A stretch of 64,000 nt of DNA. Source: an uncultured Candidatus Saccharibacteria bacterium (GTDB lineage: Bacteria; Patescibacteriota; Saccharimonadia; Saccharimonadales; Saccharimonadaceae). This document shows positions 51,624 to 60,857 of this stretch, piece by piece (position 1 is the stretch's first letter; every line of letters begins with the position of its first letter). The position numbers were made by a program, and so were the translations under genes. Below the pieces are notes generated by a model that had not been told where the DNA came from, searched no databases, and worked only from the letters and a program-made list of their open reading frames with translations. Location: positions 53,941 through 117,940 of the forward strand of contig CANOTH010000001.1 in NCBI GenBank assembly GCA_947570505.1, written 5' to 3'.

Positions 51624-53235
51624 TATTGTTCAAATTGGCGTCATTAGACGCTTTTTTGATGATTTTTATAGAGAAGAGCGGGCTAATTTTGTCCGTTCCA
51701 CACTTTTTATTCTTGAGGTCAAAGTAAATACCATTTGGGAAAATCATCTTTTGAAGTGCTTGCCTAGTTTCCAAATTGCCATCATGCCAAAGCTTAACCG
51801 GGTCATGCATATAATTGCAGACATACTCAATATCAGCCTCCTTTAATAGCTGAGCCTGCTTGAGCTTATCTAGTTTTTCATCGATTTTGTTGCGTTTAGC
51901 GTCAAGTCCTGCGACATACTCTTCTTTTTCTTCTTTGCTAATATCGCCATCTAGAAATGCGGCAGTGGCTTTTTGCCTCTTCTCAGATAATTCTGCCCGT
52001 TCCTGCTCATACTTTTCAATCTCTTTATTGATATTGCCTAGTTTTTTGAGCGCCGTGCGTTTCACAATCTCTTTGAATAATTTAATCGTGCCTTCTTCAG
52101 GAGTGATTTGCTTGAGGTAATCTTCAAAAGTTTGGTGAATTTCCGAGGTGAGTGCAGAACCGTGACCCTTATGACTACAGCTATACCTCGGGTTATGAAC
52201 ACCAGAACCATTTTGTGGTCCACTTCCTCTCAGAAGTATCTTTCTTCCTTTCTTAAAACATTGCTCCCGTTCGCTCTCGCTCATTTCAGCACCACAAATA
52301 GCACAGCAAGCGATATTCTTGAGTGGATATAATGAATTATCACTCTCGACATAAGGACGGTCATCGTTGCTTTTAATGATTCGCTGATTCTTTTCAAAGG
52401 TTTCCCAAGATATAAGACCATCGAAATTCATTTTGACCAGTTCATTGTTCGCCATCGTCTTAGATTTATGCCAACCTGCATAAATCTCATTTGCTAAAAT
52501 TGTATCTAGTGTGCTTTGCGCCAAAATGTCACCCTTGTAGCCCCTAATATCCATCTTATGAGCAATGTCAAGCAATCCAGGTGGCCTTAAATCCCCTTCG
52601 GAGAACCTGTTTAGAAGAAAGGCAATTTTATCAGCTGTGCCGTTTGTATTATCTGGGACAAGAATGGCATGGCTTTTTTGATGACCATCACGTTGTTTGC
52701 CTTCAACCGGAACCCGTTTAACCTTGAACCCCAGCGGAGTTCTGCCACCCATCCACCAGCCTTCTGTGGTAAATAGGTTATCCATGCTACTGTGAGTAGA
52801 CAATGATTTTTGTTTGTTATCAATCTCTCCCGTCATAACACCCAATATCATCGGAACATCTCCAGTGGGGTCGTCAGCTTCGCCATAATGTTCAGTCGCA
52901 GATAATAGCTGTACACCATTCTTCCTCAGTGGTGCCATGATTTCGCTATAGAATGTAAGCATATTTCGCGAAATACGAGTACTGTTGTAGATAATGACAT
53001 AGTCAACGCCGCCTTTTTCGTTTTCAATACGCTTTAGCATTTCTTTCAAGTCATGCCTGTTGGCATTTTTGCCAGAAGCATGATCCTTATACCAACCATC
53101 ACTGGGAATCTCAATGCTATTGTCTTCTGCATATTTCTGAATGGTTTGCTTTTGTGTTTCGGGTGAGCCACCATAAGATTGCTCCTCAGTAGAAACCCGA
53201 ATATATCCATAAGCTCTTTTCTTATCCATTACCAT
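51553..53235 (-). CDS. Large serine recombinase (integrase/transposase type)
   Basis: The 560-aa protein has the resolvase catalytic domain (residues 7-150; nucleophile Ser15 in GYIRVSTEEQ, then YNSTRISRN). It then has the Recombinase domain (about 170-310), a zinc ribbon (CCAICGAEMSESEREQC, then YSCSHKGHG) and a coiled coil (about 390-470). Such enzymes integrate and excise mobile elements. The last 23 residues (MGWDIGIEPTTFWTTIRRSN...) are the antisense of tRNA-His, so the native end was replaced on insertion. It is leaderless (TATAAT, 6 bp, ATG). Confidence 0.92.
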   Translation of the reverse strand: MVMDKKRAYGYIRVSTEEQSYGGSPETQKQTIQKYAEDNSIEIPSDGWYKDHASGKNANRHDLKEMLKRIENEKGGVDYVIIYNSTRISRNMLTFYSEIMAPLRKNGVQLLSATEHYGEADDPTGDVPMILGVMTGEIDNKQKSLSTHSSMDNLFTTEGWWMGGRTPLGFKVKRVPVEGKQRDGHQKSHAILVPDNTNGTADKIAFLLNRFSEGDLRPPGLLDIAHKMDIRGYKGDILAQSTLDTILANEIYAGWHKSKTMANNELVKMNFDGLISWETFEKNQRIIKSNDDRPYVESDNSLYPLKNIACCAICGAEMSESEREQCFKKGRKILLRGSGPQNGSGVHNPRYSCSHKGHGSALTSEIHQTFEDYLKQITPEEGTIKLFKEIVKRTALKKLGNINKEIEKYEQERAELSEKRQKATAAFLDGDISKEEKEEYVAGLDAKRNKIDEKLDKLKQAQLLKEADIEYVCNYMHDPVKLWHDGNLETRQALQKMIFPNGIYFDLKNKKCGTDKISPLFSIKIIKKASNDANLNNMGWDIGIEPTTFWTTIRRSNHLS

Positions 53236-53242
53236 AGCTATA

Positions 53243-53461
53243 TTATACCATTTTCTCGTTTTGTGGAACGTGTTTTGCGTCTAATAATCTATCGGCCAAA
53301 AAACTCATATTTCCAATAAGTCTACCGACTTCTTCATCTGATAGCTGGTCGGAGACCTTCTTACCGAGGAGTTTCCTTGCTTCTTTGACGGAGATTATTG
53401 GTTTGAGATTATATTGCTCTAAAGTATTTGTTTTAGCTGAAGTATAGTTGGTTTTTGACAT
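53243..53461 (-). CDS. Small protein upstream of the recombinase
   Basis: This 72-aa protein (from ATG 53461) has no recognised domain. It reads VKEARKLLGKKVSDQLSDEE followed by VGRLIGNMSFLADRLL, a short helical pattern I associate with small genes placed directly before serine recombinases. A directionality or regulatory factor is a reasonable guess. It ends 8 bp before the recombinase start. The ATG lies within a strong inverted repeat (53457-53516). Confidence 0.6.
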   Translation of the reverse strand: MSKTNYTSAKTNTLEQYNLKPIISVKEARKLLGKKVSDQLSDEEVGRLIGNMSFLADRLLDAKHVPQNEKMV

Positions 53462-53555
53462 CAACGTACGCCTCTGGCCAAGAGTTTGTATGCTGGCGTA
53501 CGTCGCCGAAGATGTCAGTAAGATTGACTGCTCGTTTGGCCAATAGCCGAGCAGT
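53457..53555. repeat. Two inverted repeats at the head of the recombinase operon
   Basis: GACATC..CGTACGCC (53457-53472) pairs with GGCGTACG..GATGTC (53495-53516), spanning the start codon of the small gene. ACTGCTCG (53527-53534) pairs with CGAGCAGT (53548-53555). They could be autoregulatory binding sites or mRNA hairpins controlling recombinase expression. Confidence 0.55.
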
Positions 53556-53667
53556 GTCTCGTGGTTCTATGTTAACACGAAATTAGTGTAGTGTTTTTAC
53601 GCTTTTGGTGAAAAGTCGGGTTTTCTGAAGTTTGTGTATTTTACTCCTGGTAATCATATGCTCTTTA

Positions 53668-53676
53668 TGATATAAT
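53668..53676 (+). promoter_or_regulatory. Extended -10 promoter of the small RNA
   Basis: TGATATAAT is a perfect extended -10 box. Transcription starting 7 nt later (53683) coincides with the first base of the RNA helix. Confidence 0.65.
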
Positions 53677-53682
53677 TAAGAT

Positions 53683-53836
53683 GTTGAAGTTATAAAAATC
53701 CAAGCAGTAAGCTAAGTGATAAGATGCGGAACTTTGTCGCACGATTAAAACGGCACCGTGTGTCGATAATGCGTGCGAACCCGTATGCTTATCGCTTGGA
53801 TCGACTTCAACACCGATTACACGGTGTCGTTTTTTA
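53683..53836 (+). ncRNA. Structured small RNA in the type III restriction island
   Basis: One long, interrupted stem-loop runs from 53683 to 53811. Helices are GTTGAAGT/ACTTCAAC, ATCCAAGC/GCTTGGAT, then alternative AAGTGATAAG/CTTATCGCTT, TCGCACG/CGTGCGA, and an apical CGGCAC/GTGTCG. A separate terminator hairpin ACACCG-ATTACA-CGGTGT followed by CGTTTTTT closes it. The apical CGGCACCGTGT could also pair with the terminator strand, so switching is possible. It lies 60 bp before the methyltransferase start. It may be an independent sRNA or an attenuating leader of the restriction operon. No known family is recognised. Confidence 0.65.
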
Positions 53837-53896
53837 TCTTGATGCCGTTAAACTGGTGTTGTCGGAGGTACTGCTCTAAAGGTAAAGGTTAATAAA

Positions 53897-55891
53897 ATGA
53901 GCAGCATTATAGAATTACTCCCCAAGGTTGTCAGCGAGGGTAGGCGTGAGGCAAACCGCATTTTAGAGGGGCTATCAAATACCTCCCGTATTTCTTTACA
54001 AACTAACGAGCTAGTCGCTCCGAATAAAGATCGGGCTCAGTCCGAACTTGGAGCTACGGCACTCGCTGCTATCTCGGGCGAGCGTCGGCCTGAACGCTGG
54101 ACGAACCGTCTGATTTACGGTGATAATCTCTTGGCAATGCAGGCACTGCTGGCTGGCGACCCTGATACTGGTTTGCCAAGCATACGTGGCAAAATCGACC
54201 TAATCTATATCGACCCACCATACGATAGTAAAGCCGACTACCGTACGAAAATTGAGCTACCAGGAGCGAGTATAGACAGTAAGCCGACCGTCCTCGAGCA
54301 GTTTGCTTATGCTGACACTTGGAGTAATAGTGTTGGTGGCGAGGAGGTGAAAGGCACCGTTGCTTATCTGAAATATATGTATCCTCGGCTCGTGCTGATG
54401 AGGGAATTGTTGAGCGAGAAAGGGAGTATTTATGTTCATTTGGATTGGCATGTTGGAGATTATGTAAAAATCTTGCTTGACGATATTTTCGGGAAAGAAA
54501 ACTTTAGAAACGATATAATCTGGAGTTATCACAGATTTTCGAGGCGTAGTAATAATCTTTTTCCTCATATGCACGATTCCATTTTATTTTACGCAAAAAC
54601 TAAGGATAATTATTACGAACCAATTCCAGATGATGTAAGAAATAACGATAGGTATGAGAGGGGTTATCACGTCGTAGTTGATAATGGGGTCAAAAAACTA
54701 CTTGTCTATAATGAAGAAAAGGCGAGGCAAAAGGTTGATTTTTCAAAATATGATAAAATCTCATACACTAATGTTACGGCTACGACCATGGGAGACGTTT
54801 GGGAAATACCAGTAATTAATCCTCGAGCGGACGAGAGAGTTGACTATGCTACTCAAAAACCCGAAAAACTCCTCGAACGTATCATCAAGGCATCTTCAAA
54901 CGAAGGTTCTATCGTTGCTGATTTCTTCGGTGGCTCTGGCACGACGGCAGCCGTTGCTGAGAAGTTGGGTCGGAAATGGATCACCTCCGATATCGGTAAG
55001 CCCGCCACCATGATTATGCGTAAGCGTTTTATCGATAATGAGACGAAAGAATTTTTCTATCAGTCCATCGGTGATTATCAACGCGAGCAAATGTCGGCTA
55101 CTTTTGGCAGTCGTTACCGTATCGGCGACCTGAATCAAGTCGTTCTCCAACTTTACGGAGCCGTGCCGTTTCGTCCCGAGGAGAACCCTAAGCATAATCT
55201 CGGCCGTATCCCTCGCACCAAGCATCTCGTCATGGTCGTCTCGCCGAGTGCTGTCGTTGGTTATAATACTCTCGTCGAGGCCCAGGAGTATATGGAGACC
55301 TTCCAGGGTGGTTGGGATAAAATCACTGTTCTCGGCTGGACGTTTGACCCGAAATTAGGAGAAATCGCTAATAGTATTTTCGGCGACTTCGATAATGTGG
55401 TGGACTTCCGAGTTATCCCGCCTGACCTACTTGACCAGTTGAAGAGCAAGACGAGCTTTAAGAAACTCCATGAGAAGGTTGCCGTTGACGAAGACGGCAC
55501 TATCCGCACGCCTGTTCGCTTTACCTCGCTCCAGTATCTCACCTTGAAAGACCCTGTTATCATTGGTGACGAAGTAGAAATAGAACTCGAGAACTATGTT
55601 ATTCTCTCCGCCGACGCTTTGCCGCTTGACGAAAAGAACCGTAAGAAAATGGATGAGATTATCGCTCGAGACCCACTCGCTCTTATCGAATACTGGGCAA
55701 TCGATCCAAATTACGACGGCAAGACTTTTCGTAGCGTTTGGCAGGACTACCGAGGCAATACCGATAATGACGGCGACAACCTTCATGTTATCACGAAGAC
55801 CCGTATTCCACTCGGAGCGTCGAGCAAGGTTGCTGTACGTGCCGTTGACGTCTTTGGTTTAGAAAGTGAAGTTGTATTGGAGGTAAAATAA
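53897..55891 (+). CDS. Type III restriction-modification, Mod (N6-adenine methyltransferase)
   Basis: Mod recognises the site and methylates adenine. The 664-aa protein has the catalytic DPPY motif near residue 105 ([13 protein letters not shown]) before the SAM-binding motif near residue 341 ([14 protein letters not shown]). This is the beta-class order found in type III Mods. The region between and the C-terminal part (about 400-664) would form the target-recognition and Res-contact parts. A weak ribosome site (AAAGGTAAAGG) precedes the ATG. The Res gene begins 1 bp after the stop. Confidence 0.92.
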   Translation: MSSIIELLPKVVSEGRREANRILEGLSNTSRISLQTNELVAPNKDRAQSELGATALAAISGERRPERWTNRLIYGDNLLAMQALLAGDPDTGLPSIRGKIDLIYIDPPYDSKADYRTKIELPGASIDSKPTVLEQFAYADTWSNSVGGEEVKGTVAYLKYMYPRLVLMRELLSEKGSIYVHLDWHVGDYVKILLDDIFGKENFRNDIIWSYHRFSRRSNNLFPHMHDSILFYAKTKDNYYEPIPDDVRNNDRYERGYHVVVDNGVKKLLVYNEEKARQKVDFSKYDKISYTNVTATTMGDVWEIPVINPRADERVDYATQKPEKLLERIIKASSNEGSIVADFFGGSGTTAAVAEKLGRKWITSDIGKPATMIMRKRFIDNETKEFFYQSIGDYQREQMSATFGSRYRIGDLNQVVLQLYGAVPFRPEENPKHNLGRIPRTKHLVMVVSPSAVVGYNTLVEAQEYMETFQGGWDKITVLGWTFDPKLGEIANSIFGDFDNVVDFRVIPPDLLDQLKSKTSFKKLHEKVAVDEDGTIRTPVRFTSLQYLTLKDPVIIGDEVEIELENYVILSADALPLDEKNRKKMDEIIARDPLALIEYWAIDPNYDGKTFRSVWQDYRGNTDNDGDNLHVITKTRIPLGASSKVAVRAVDVFGLESEVVLEVK

Positions 55892-55892
55892 T

Positions 55893-58766
55893 ATGGCAAA
55901 ATATCCACCACTCGCCTTTGCCGAGGCGGTATCTGACCAAGCGAACTCTGCCTGGGCAGACGGCACTTTTCTCGAGAACGTCACTCCGACCACTAAGTCT
56001 CTGCTTACGTACTGGTTCGACCCAGCTTATACTGATTTGCGTCCAATTAACTTCCATAAAGGCCAGCGTCAAGCCATTCTGAACATTATCTACCTTTACG
56101 AAGTCCTACATACCAGCACTGTCCTCGAGGCTTATGACGCTATCGCTCCTCAACTCCTCTCCGAGAAAGGTAGCGGCATGGAGAGTATTACTGGCCCGAC
56201 CTCGACTTATAACTGCCCGAAATACTGTGTCAAAATGGCGACTGGCACAGGCAAAACTTGGGTGCTTGAGGCTCTAGTAGTTTGGCAGTATCTCAATGCT
56301 CGTCATGAAGATAGTGAACGCTATACGAAAAACTTCCTCATTGTCGCTCCTGGGCTAATCGTTTATGATCGCCTGCTTGACGCTTTCCGAGGTCGTAACG
56401 AAGATAATGGCGACACTCGAGACTTTGAGACTTGCGACCTTAAACAAAACCAAGACCTCTTTATTCCTGACGAGTACCGAGAAGAAATGTTTGGTTTTCT
56501 CCAAGGTAGTGTAGTCGAGAAGACTGGTATCGGTAGTACGGTTACTGGCGACGGTATCGTAGCGATTACGAACTTTCATTTACTTATGGGGGTTGATGAT
56601 GCGAAAGAAAGCGGCGAGAGCTGGAGCTTGCCAGTTTCTCCTGGTACGAGTGCTGGGCATGGCTTGGACGACCTCGACCGCTCGCTCGGTGATAAGCGTG
56701 AGCTCGAGTTCTTGCGTAATCTCCCTGACCTCATGGTCATTAACGACGAGGCTCACCATATCCACGAAGTAAAGAAACATGGCGAGACTGGCGAGGTGGA
56801 ATGGCAGAAGAGTCTTCGTTATATCGCCGAGCCGAAAGGTATTCGCTATCTCCAGCTTGATTTTTCCGCTACACCATATAACCAGCGTGGCAAGGAGAAG
56901 GTCTATTTCCTACATATCGTAGTCGATTTTGAACTCAAGACTGCTATCCAAACTGGCCTCGTGAAGACCGTCGTGCTCGACGAACGTAAAGAGCTAAACA
57001 CCGAGGCCCTTGATTATAAGGTCTTGCGTGACGACAAGAAAGATATTATCGACCTCTCCGACGGCCAACGCCAAATGCTCCGAGCAGGTCTAGCGAAGTT
57101 GAATATCTTGGAGCAAAGTTTTGCTACGGTTGACCCCGACAAAGTTCCCAAAATGCTTATTATGTGCGAAGATACCGAAGTTGTACCGTATGTACGTGAT
57201 TTTCTCCTCTCCGAAGGTCGAGACACTGACGATATCTTGGAGATTCATAGTAATAAAAGGGGGGAAGTCGGCCAAGACGAGTGGGAGGACATGAAACAGC
57301 AGCTCTTCGCTCTCGACCGTCATAAGAAACCCCGAATCGTTATCTCCGTCCTCATGCTAAGGGAAGGTTTTGACGTCAATAATATCTGCGTCATTGTGCC
57401 GCTCCGCTCTACCACTTCGGGTATTCTACTTGAACAAACTATTGGTCGAGGTCTCCGTCTCATGTGGCGAGGTAACCCAGAAATTGACGAGCTCAAACGT
57501 GAGAATCGTCACCGTATCCTCGAAGAGAAAAAGACCGCCACGAACTACTTTGATGTACTTTCGATCGTCGAGCACCCAGCTTTCCGAGAGTTTTATCAGA
57601 GCTTAATCGAAGAAGGCGTTATCGGTATCGACGAAGGCGAAGACGACCCTGACGACGAAGGCAAAGTCAAAGGCGACCTTTTGAAGGTTGGTCTCAAGCC
57701 CGACTACGAACAGTACGACTTCCGTATCCCAACTATTATCCAAGAGGCTACTGAAATCATGAAGTCCCCAAATCTCGACGTGAATCTACTCAAAGCCTAC
57801 CATATTCCGCTCTCCGAGCTCCAAAAATTTGTGCCCGACAATGAGAAATGGATTAGCACTGAAGTAACCGAGAATACTCACTTTGGCGACTTTGACGTTA
57901 CAAGCGGTGTCTTCCAAGCCAGTAGTTATAACGACTATCTCATGCGTATCGTAAATCGTATTATCAATAAACTTGGTACGCCAGTTGACGCTGTCAGTAA
58001 GCACCGCCGAGGTAACGACTTGCCAGCTATTGCTGTCGGTAGTAATGACGTAGCTCGCTTGACCGATAAATATATTCGGAATAAACTGTTTGGCCAGGGA
58101 GTAAACCCTCAGCTCCCCGAAGTCTGGAAAGTACTACGGCTTGAGCAGATTATTAACCATATCTCGTCTCAAATCTCCATGCTCATTCTCGAGGCTCAGG
58201 AGCAAACTGAAGTCGATAATGAGGCTGAGGTAGTATTTAACGCTATGTCGAGTGTCGATCGTATCATGGTACGTGAGAACTATGCCATTGAACCTGTGAA
58301 GTGTATCTATGAGAAACTGCCATATCCGAGCAATAAGGGCTTGTATGAGAAAGACTTCTGTGAGTTTGCCGATAATGACGGCGAAGTGGACGCTTTCTGT
58401 AAAGTAATCGAGCGTAAACATACTTTTCTCCGTTTCCGTTATGTCCGAGAAGACGGTTTGCCGTCAAACTATATCCCCGACTTCCTTGTCCGCTTTGGTG
58501 ACGATATCTATCTCGTCGAAACCAAAGCTCAAGACCAGCTTTCTGCCGAGAATGTGAAACGTAAACAACGCTCTGCCTGTAATTGGGTTGACCGTATCAA
58601 TAAACTCCCAGCCGACAAGCGAGAAGGCAAGACTTGGCATTATGCTATTCTTGGTGATGAGACCTTTAACGGCTGGCGAAACAAGCGAGCTACGCTCCGA
58701 GATATGCTAAATTACGCTGAGCTGAGAAATGATAGTATAATTAGCTCAGGAAGGTTATTTAATTAA
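55893..58766 (+). CDS. Type III restriction-modification, Res (helicase-nuclease)
   Basis: Res is an SF2 ATPase that translocates along or signals across DNA and cuts it together with Mod. The 957-aa protein has Walker A ATGTGKTW (near residue 116), the DEAH box VINDEAHHIHE (near 283), motif VI region EQTIGRGLRLMW, and a C-terminal PD-(D/E)XK nuclease (PDFLVRFGDDIYLVETKAQ, near 862). All key residues look intact, so the system is probably active. Codon use is more GC-rich at third positions than that of its neighbours, suggesting transfer. Confidence 0.92.
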   Translation: MAKYPPLAFAEAVSDQANSAWADGTFLENVTPTTKSLLTYWFDPAYTDLRPINFHKGQRQAILNIIYLYEVLHTSTVLEAYDAIAPQLLSEKGSGMESITGPTSTYNCPKYCVKMATGTGKTWVLEALVVWQYLNARHEDSERYTKNFLIVAPGLIVYDRLLDAFRGRNEDNGDTRDFETCDLKQNQDLFIPDEYREEMFGFLQGSVVEKTGIGSTVTGDGIVAITNFHLLMGVDDAKESGESWSLPVSPGTSAGHGLDDLDRSLGDKRELEFLRNLPDLMVINDEAHHIHEVKKHGETGEVEWQKSLRYIAEPKGIRYLQLDFSATPYNQRGKEKVYFLHIVVDFELKTAIQTGLVKTVVLDERKELNTEALDYKVLRDDKKDIIDLSDGQRQMLRAGLAKLNILEQSFATVDPDKVPKMLIMCEDTEVVPYVRDFLLSEGRDTDDILEIHSNKRGEVGQDEWEDMKQQLFALDRHKKPRIVISVLMLREGFDVNNICVIVPLRSTTSGILLEQTIGRGLRLMWRGNPEIDELKRENRHRILEEKKTATNYFDVLSIVEHPAFREFYQSLIEEGVIGIDEGEDDPDDEGKVKGDLLKVGLKPDYEQYDFRIPTIIQEATEIMKSPNLDVNLLKAYHIPLSELQKFVPDNEKWISTEVTENTHFGDFDVTSGVFQASSYNDYLMRIVNRIINKLGTPVDAVSKHRRGNDLPAIAVGSNDVARLTDKYIRNKLFGQGVNPQLPEVWKVLRLEQIINHISSQISMLILEAQEQTEVDNEAEVVFNAMSSVDRIMVRENYAIEPVKCIYEKLPYPSNKGLYEKDFCEFADNDGEVDAFCKVIERKHTFLRFRYVREDGLPSNYIPDFLVRFGDDIYLVETKAQDQLSAENVKRKQRSACNWVDRINKLPADKREGKTWHYAILGDETFNGWRNKRATLRDMLNYAELRNDSIISSGRLFN

Positions 58767-58768
58767 AC

Positions 58769-59473
58769 ATGAAGCCACAAGAAAAGAAAGAACCAAAAGT
58801 ATATCAGTTTATGGATGATACGCCAGCTTTTAGCGTTTGTGAGTTAAATGGAGATACTCATCCCGGCGACTGCTGTAATCCAATATCTCGTCAAGAAAAT
58901 TGGGACAATGGCGGTAAAATGCTGTACTATTGTGGAGATAGCGGCATTCATTTTCATTGTCATAAACATGTAAATATTCCACTTTATCGTAAGACGATGA
59001 CTAACGAGTTTGATGAGGCATATGAAGCATGGTGGTGCGACAAATGCTGCGCAGAAGATGGCGATTATTCTGGATATAAGTTTAACGAAGACGAACACAG
59101 GAGGCGCGCTCGGGCATTTGTAGCTAGCGAGGAATATAAAAACACTCAAGTCACCAGGATAGACGACCAGCTTGTACAGATTGAATTCAAAAAGGCAAAA
59201 TTGCCAAAAGGTGCGTCCGATTACTATTCTGCTTGGGGTAATATAGAGACGGATAAAAACGGCAACCCTCAGCTAAATCTGTATGTTGCTCTGAAAAGCA
59301 TGAGTGGTAAAAAAGCACATTATTTCATAGAGCCTGAACTTGGAAGACTACGCGAGGAAGTGCGAGGATTAGATATCAATCCAGGAGAAATTATTTCTAA
59401 AATCGAAATAACAATGCAAAAATCTAAAATAAGTAAAGACTACGAAAATGAGGTAGCGACTGACGGAGACTAG
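58769..59473 (+). CDS. Cys/His-rich hypothetical protein linked to the type III system
   Basis: This 234-aa protein starts 2 bp after the res stop, so it is very likely in the same operon. The N-terminal 110 residues hold many Cys and His (CNPISRQENW, YYCGDSGIHFHCHKHVNI, WWCDKCCAEDGD), consistent with zinc binding. The C-terminal half is basic and mixed alpha/beta. I recognise no family. An accessory or unrelated defence role are both possible. Confidence 0.65.
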   Translation: MKPQEKKEPKVYQFMDDTPAFSVCELNGDTHPGDCCNPISRQENWDNGGKMLYYCGDSGIHFHCHKHVNIPLYRKTMTNEFDEAYEAWWCDKCCAEDGDYSGYKFNEDEHRRRARAFVASEEYKNTQVTRIDDQLVQIEFKKAKLPKGASDYYSAWGNIETDKNGNPQLNLYVALKSMSGKKAHYFIEPELGRLREEVRGLDINPGEIISKIEITMQKSKISKDYENEVATDGD

Positions 59474-59479
59474 ATAGCT

Positions 59480-59641
59480 GTGGATAATCCTTGGTGGTAC
59501 TACATAATGGGTCAAGAAAGCACCAAGCGCTCAAACCATAAAGTCAGCACTGGAGCTTTTGTAATTGGTCTGATCTGCTTTATTATCTGCCTGATATTAT
59601 TTGGCATTGCGATTGCGTGTCTAGTAGCGATTTTTTGCTAG
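59480..59641 (+). CDS. Small membrane protein, 53 aa
   Basis: From GTG 59480 the frame reads VDNPWWYYIMGQESTKRSNH and then one strongly hydrophobic helix (AFVIGLICFIICLILFGIAI) to TAG at 59641. A GGAG sequence lies 11 bp upstream; ATG 59507 is an alternative start. It follows the Cys/His-rich gene by 6 bp and overlaps the convergent HTH gene by 4 bp. Small single-helix proteins occur as accessory effectors in defence operons; that is speculation here. Confidence 0.5.
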   Translation: MDNPWWYYIMGQESTKRSNHKVSTGAFVIGLICFIICLILFGIAIACLVAIFC

Positions 59642-60189
59642 CCAATTATCTCTCGCCACTTCTCCACACTGCAACAATGAAGCACTGGCTTGCCATAGGT
59701 TTCTCGTTCTACCCACTCTACTTTATTGGTTGCAGGATTATAGTACGGTGCGCAGCATACTAGCTCGCTAAAGTCATTGGTCGGCGGCGCATTGCGCTCC
59801 ATGAGCCTTTTCGCGGCACCAAAACCGCTAGAGGATTTTGCGTGGCTAGAATGTCGTATAAAGGCATTTGGAGGCGTTTCTTTGGCTTCTTTAGTGTCGA
59901 GATAGGTCTTTGACCGTTTCTCATCCAAGACCTGCTTCTGGGCGCGTTTTATGCGCCTCTGGTAGCGTCGATACTCGCTAGTACGCGCCAAGCCAGCACT
60001 GCTCCAGCATTGAGCATTAGTGGCTTCATGTACTAGCTTAGCAAAATCAGGCTTCTCCCTGCGCCAACGACAAAACGTGTCTTCCGATATTCCAACTCCA
60101 TAACAAGCATCACGAATAGTCAGCCCGTCAGCGATATACTGACGCACGCGTTTGGTGAGTTCTGGAGTGTATTTACTAGGTCGTGCCAT
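59638..60189 (-). CDS. HTH protein, phage terminase small-subunit-like
   Basis: The 183-aa protein opens with a homeodomain-like HTH: KYTPELTKRVRQYIADGLTI, then RDACYGVGISEDTFCRWRRE and KPDFAKLVHEA. This arrangement is common in phage terminase small subunits and some transposase-like regulators. The C-terminal 100 residues are basic and not recognised. It may be a phage relic or a regulator of the island. Its start has AGAGGT upstream and TATAGT eight bases before the ATG. Confidence 0.6.
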   Translation of the reverse strand: MARPSKYTPELTKRVRQYIADGLTIRDACYGVGISEDTFCRWRREKPDFAKLVHEATNAQCWSSAGLARTSEYRRYQRRIKRAQKQVLDEKRSKTYLDTKEAKETPPNAFIRHSSHAKSSSGFGAAKRLMERNAPPTNDFSELVCCAPYYNPATNKVEWVERETYGKPVLHCCSVEKWREIIG

Positions 60190-60374
60190 ATACCTCTACT
60201 ATAACACCAAAGGGTAGGGGTATTTTTTGGGGGGGCAAATGTAAACTCGCCAAAAATCACGTTCCATCTCACTTTCCATCTGGCGTATGCCTATTATACT
60301 TATGTAGGAAATTGGTAAAGAGAGTTTTCCTAGTTGGAAACCCCAAATGCTTAAGAAAACGTGGCAAAACTCAG

Positions 60375-60857
60375 TTAATGCTTCTTAGTATGAAACCTGT
60401 GACTCCAGTCCATACGGGTCACGACAAAGTGACCGTTTTTAATATGACCGTGTATTCTCGCCGTCTTCCCTAGGCCATCAACAGCCATCTGATAATGAAA
60501 AGCAGAACACTCCTCACCATCATCAATCTTCCTATCATCCTTATCTGGCGGGTGGCCACCGTACTTTTCCTCTACTTGGTTATACGTCATAGTGACACTA
60601 TCTTCTACGAACTTTGAAAAGGCATTGAATAGTTCTAATTTTTCCGCATCCGTTAGAGTTCTGTTCGGTTCACTTCCTATGTAGCAGTTTGGGTGAAGAA
60701 CGGTACTAATAGACGAGAAGTTATACCTGGGTTCAAGCTGATAATCGAAAGCTATCCTAAAGTAAGCCTCCGCTTCTTTTGTTAACCTTGCTTTTTCAGC
60801 ATCCGGCAATTTACTGAGGACTTTTTCGAATCCGCCAATCTTATTTGTCATCACCAC
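60375..60857 (-). CDS. Possible toxin of a Panacea-type toxin-antitoxin pair
   Basis: The 160-aa protein is not recognised with certainty. It is soluble, with a helical N-terminal half (FEKVLSKLPDAEKARLTKEA). The end, TARIHGHIKNGHFVVTRMDW-SHRFH, resembles the last strands of RelE-like folds. Its first 17 bp overlap the end of the DUF4065 gene, the classic order of antitoxin then toxin. A toxin role is inferred mainly from that position. Confidence 0.5.
   Translation of the reverse strand: MVMTNKIGGFEKVLSKLPDAEKARLTKEAEAYFRIAFDYQLEPRYNFSSISTVLHPNCYIGSEPNRTLTDAEKLELFNAFSKFVEDSVTMTYNQVEEKYGGHPPDKDDRKIDDGEECSAFHYQMAVDGLGKTARIHGHIKNGHFVVTRMDWSHRFHTKKH

Noticed and set aside
51544..51846. 100-codon plus-strand frame starting before tRNA-His
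   Set aside because: It reads through the tRNA and the antisense of the recombinase end; no independent evidence.
53683..53836. CRISPR repeat or tracrRNA-like element
   Set aside because: There is no repeat array or cas gene anywhere in the window; the structure is a single long stem with its own terminator.
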